Below, one piece after another: positions 62,817-64,000 of a stretch of 64,000 nt of DNA. Position numbers and translations under genes: made by a program. Positions within the stretch are counted from its first letter, which is position 1, and the number at the start of each line of letters is the position of its first letter. Under the pieces are notes generated by a model, which was given only the letters and a program-made list of their open reading frames with translations, was not told the DNA's origin and ran no database searches. Source of the DNA: Vibrio sp. STUT-A11 (lineage in GTDB: Bacteria; Pseudomonadota; Gammaproteobacteria; Enterobacterales; Vibrionaceae); the NCBI RefSeq assembly GCF_026000435.1, contig NZ_AP026764.1, positions 310,001 to 374,000 on the forward strand, written 5' to 3'.

Positions 62817-63131
62817 ATGAGCTGGTTATATTTAGTTTTAGCTGGTCTTACGGAAATTGGATGGCCGGTTGGATTGAAAGTTGCTCAGTCTGGGCACAAG
62901 GTGTTAGGGATAGCAATGGCAGTGATATTCATGGCGATCAGCGGCGCGTTGCTATTTGCAGCACAGCGAGCGATCCCGATGGGGACCGCATACGCAGTTT
63001 GGACAGGCATTGGCGCGGCCGGAACATTTCTTGTCGGCGTTTATTTCTACGGAGACCCGACTTCCATGGTTCGCTACATCGGAATCATGCTGATTTTGTC
63101 TGGCGTGGTCATGTTGAAGCTTGGTCACTAA
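62817..63131 (+). CDS. sugE: SMR-family exporter of the SugE/Gdx type
   Basis: 104 aa from the ATG at 62817 with AGGTGG seven bases upstream. Four membrane helices; E13 in AGLTEIGWPVGLK is the conserved substrate/proton-binding glutamate. GWPVGLK and the IPMGTAYAVWTGIGAAGTFLVG segment are typical of the SugE/Gdx group, which exports guanidinium in exchange for protons, rather than of the EmrE drug exporters. No guanidine riboswitch is recognisable in the short upstream gap. Divergent from a LysR gene. Confidence 0.9.
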   Translation: MSWLYLVLAGLTEIGWPVGLKVAQSGHKVLGIAMAVIFMAISGALLFAAQRAIPMGTAYAVWTGIGAAGTFLVGVYFYGDPTSMVRYIGIMLILSGVVMLKLGH

Positions 63132-63235
63132 ATCATAGGGCTGGAAGATGCTATCAAAAACTCCCCCTAGTTTTTGATAGCACAATCGATTACGGTAAAT
63201 GTTTCCGAGAATTGCGAAAAAACAAGGAAGCATGG

Positions 63236-63883
63236 ATGAAACTTTATATCGGCAATCAAAACTACTCGAGCTGGTCTCTCAGAGCATGGCTTATCTTCAT
63301 GCAATACGACATCGATGTTGAAGTCCAAAAAATCAAACTGTTTACGGACGAATTTTACAACACCCTTGAGGACATTACACCGACCGCCAAGGTACCAACT
63401 TTGGTTTGTGATGATGTTACCGTGTGGGACTCACTGGCGATTCTCGAGTACGTAAACGAAGCTTTCTTAGATGGTAAGGCGTGGCCACAATCTCTTACTG
63501 AGCGAGCCAAAGCAAGAGCTATATCAGCAGAAATGCATTCCGGATTTATGGCGCTACGTGATGAAATGCCGATGAACTGCCGCGCTAAAAGATCGGTAGT
63601 TTTGAGTAAAGACGCGCTTAAAGACATCGAGCGTATTGACCAAATCTGGTCACTGCAAATGGAACAATACCCGGATGGTTGGCTATTTGGAGAATGGTCT
63701 ATTGCGGACGCAATGTATGCACCAGTGGTACTGCGCACGCTTACTTACGGCATCAAACTGTCAAAGAAGGCAACCCAATATCAGCAAAAAGTCCTGAATA
63801 GCGACACCATGCAGCGTTGGCTAGCGGAAGCAAGCTTAGAAAAAGATATCGTAGTAGAAGATGAAGCGGGTGAGCCGATCTAG
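63236..63883 (+). CDS. Glutathione S-transferase family protein
   Basis: 215 aa, starting at the ATG at 63236 after AAGGAAGCATGG; the much longer open frame from 62861 overlaps sugE and is an artefact. The thioredoxin-like N-terminal domain has YIGNQNYSSWSLRAWL (S12 in YSSWS likely contacts glutathione), KVPTLVCDDVTVWDSLAILEYV, and the all-helical C-terminal domain has WLFGEWSIADAMYAPVV. Zeta/YfcF-like bacterial GST. The role is probably detoxification or maleylacetoacetate-type isomerisation; substrate unknown. It follows sugE with a 104-base gap. Confidence 0.87.
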   Translation: MKLYIGNQNYSSWSLRAWLIFMQYDIDVEVQKIKLFTDEFYNTLEDITPTAKVPTLVCDDVTVWDSLAILEYVNEAFLDGKAWPQSLTERAKARAISAEMHSGFMALRDEMPMNCRAKRSVVLSKDALKDIERIDQIWSLQMEQYPDGWLFGEWSIADAMYAPVVLRTLTYGIKLSKKATQYQQKVLNSDTMQRWLAEASLEKDIVVEDEAGEPI

Positions 63884-63889
63884 CCTGCT

Positions 63890-63930
63890 TATCACCTATC
63901 CCCCGGCTAAAAAGCCAGGGGATAGGTGAT
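63890..63930. terminator. Terminator of the GST gene
   Basis: ATCACCTATCCCC pairs with GGGGATAGGTGAT, with an inner GGCT/AGCC stem; a few bases after the stop; T-run weak on the plus strand. Nothing further can be supported to the window end. Confidence 0.65.
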
Positions 63931-64000
63931 TAACCAAGAAAATTAGCGCTAACTTTTACTTGTTACTTGGGAAAGCAAATTGCGCAGTTTCGTTATTTTG

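Noticed and set aside
62861..63235. Long in-frame N-terminal extension of the GST
   Set aside because: It overlaps sugE in another frame; the conserved GST N-terminus and SD place the start at 63236.

Overview
The window reads as a stretch of the second chromosome of a marine Vibrio, most likely of the Harveyi clade. The evidence is the NfsA/Frp protein at 13392-14114, which closely resembles the V. harveyi flavin reductase I remember, a complete Qrr quorum-sensing sRNA gene, a DUF368 (PopT-type) gene next to it, and a VF530-family gene. There is no rRNA, tRNA, CRISPR array, insertion sequence or prophage. Coding density is ordinary and most genes look intact.

Layout. 1-4553: an ABC-transporter operon cut by the left edge (solute-binding protein, cytoplasmic alkaline-phosphatase-superfamily hydrolase, two permeases, ATPase, HAD phosphatase), which looks like an uptake-and-dephosphorylation system for an unidentified phosphate ester or phosphonate. 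4554-18035: housekeeping genes: a small secreted protein, fpr, a thioesterase, VF530, dacA, an S33 hydrolase, trhO, a patatin, a MarC protein, nfsA, a DUF1835 protein, a glutamate/dicarboxylate symporter and a YkvA protein. 18219-31781: a maltodextrin/glycogen block, malS, mtgA, glgB, malQ and malP on the minus strand and malT divergent on the plus strand. 31782-39060: a Qrr sRNA gene with sigma-54 promoter and tandem LuxO sites, popT, an SCO pair, an orphan PTS EIIB domain, sstT, pdxY and a Sel1-repeat protein. 39594-50814: the outer half of the starch system, namely pullulanase lipoprotein, alpha-amylase lipoprotein, a stand-alone lipoprotein resembling the pullulanase C-terminal modules, malM, lamB and glgX. 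51139-53951: a LacI-type regulator divergent from a sucrose-type PTS EIIBC. 54208-56060: a degenerate serine-recombinase-like protein overlapping a Bcr/CflA efflux pump. 56212-61031: a LysR regulator divergent from a siderophore ABC importer. 61384-63883: a RidA protein, a LysR regulator, a SugE/Gdx-type exporter and a glutathione transferase.

How the genes work together. Secreted PulA and amylase would cut starch outside or at the outer membrane, LamB admits maltodextrins, MalS works in the periplasm, and MalQ, MalP, GlgB and GlgX process glucans in the cytoplasm, all plausibly under MalT. MalT-like GGGGATGAGG boxes, and a recurring GGCGTAG element, lie in the promoters of malS, malP/malT, pulA and lamB/glgX. 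The malEFGK inner-membrane transporter is not in this window.

The best candidates for something undescribed are: the recombinase-fold protein that has lost most of its catalytic residues, carries a C-terminal HTH, has three phased ATGAACC repeats in front of it and is translationally coupled to a drug exporter; the phosphate-ester ABC operon with two built-in hydrolases; the free-standing starch-module lipoprotein; an unassigned sRNA-like locus with an orphan terminator at about 4640-5074; and a three-copy dispersed intergenic repeat with GTCAT ends.
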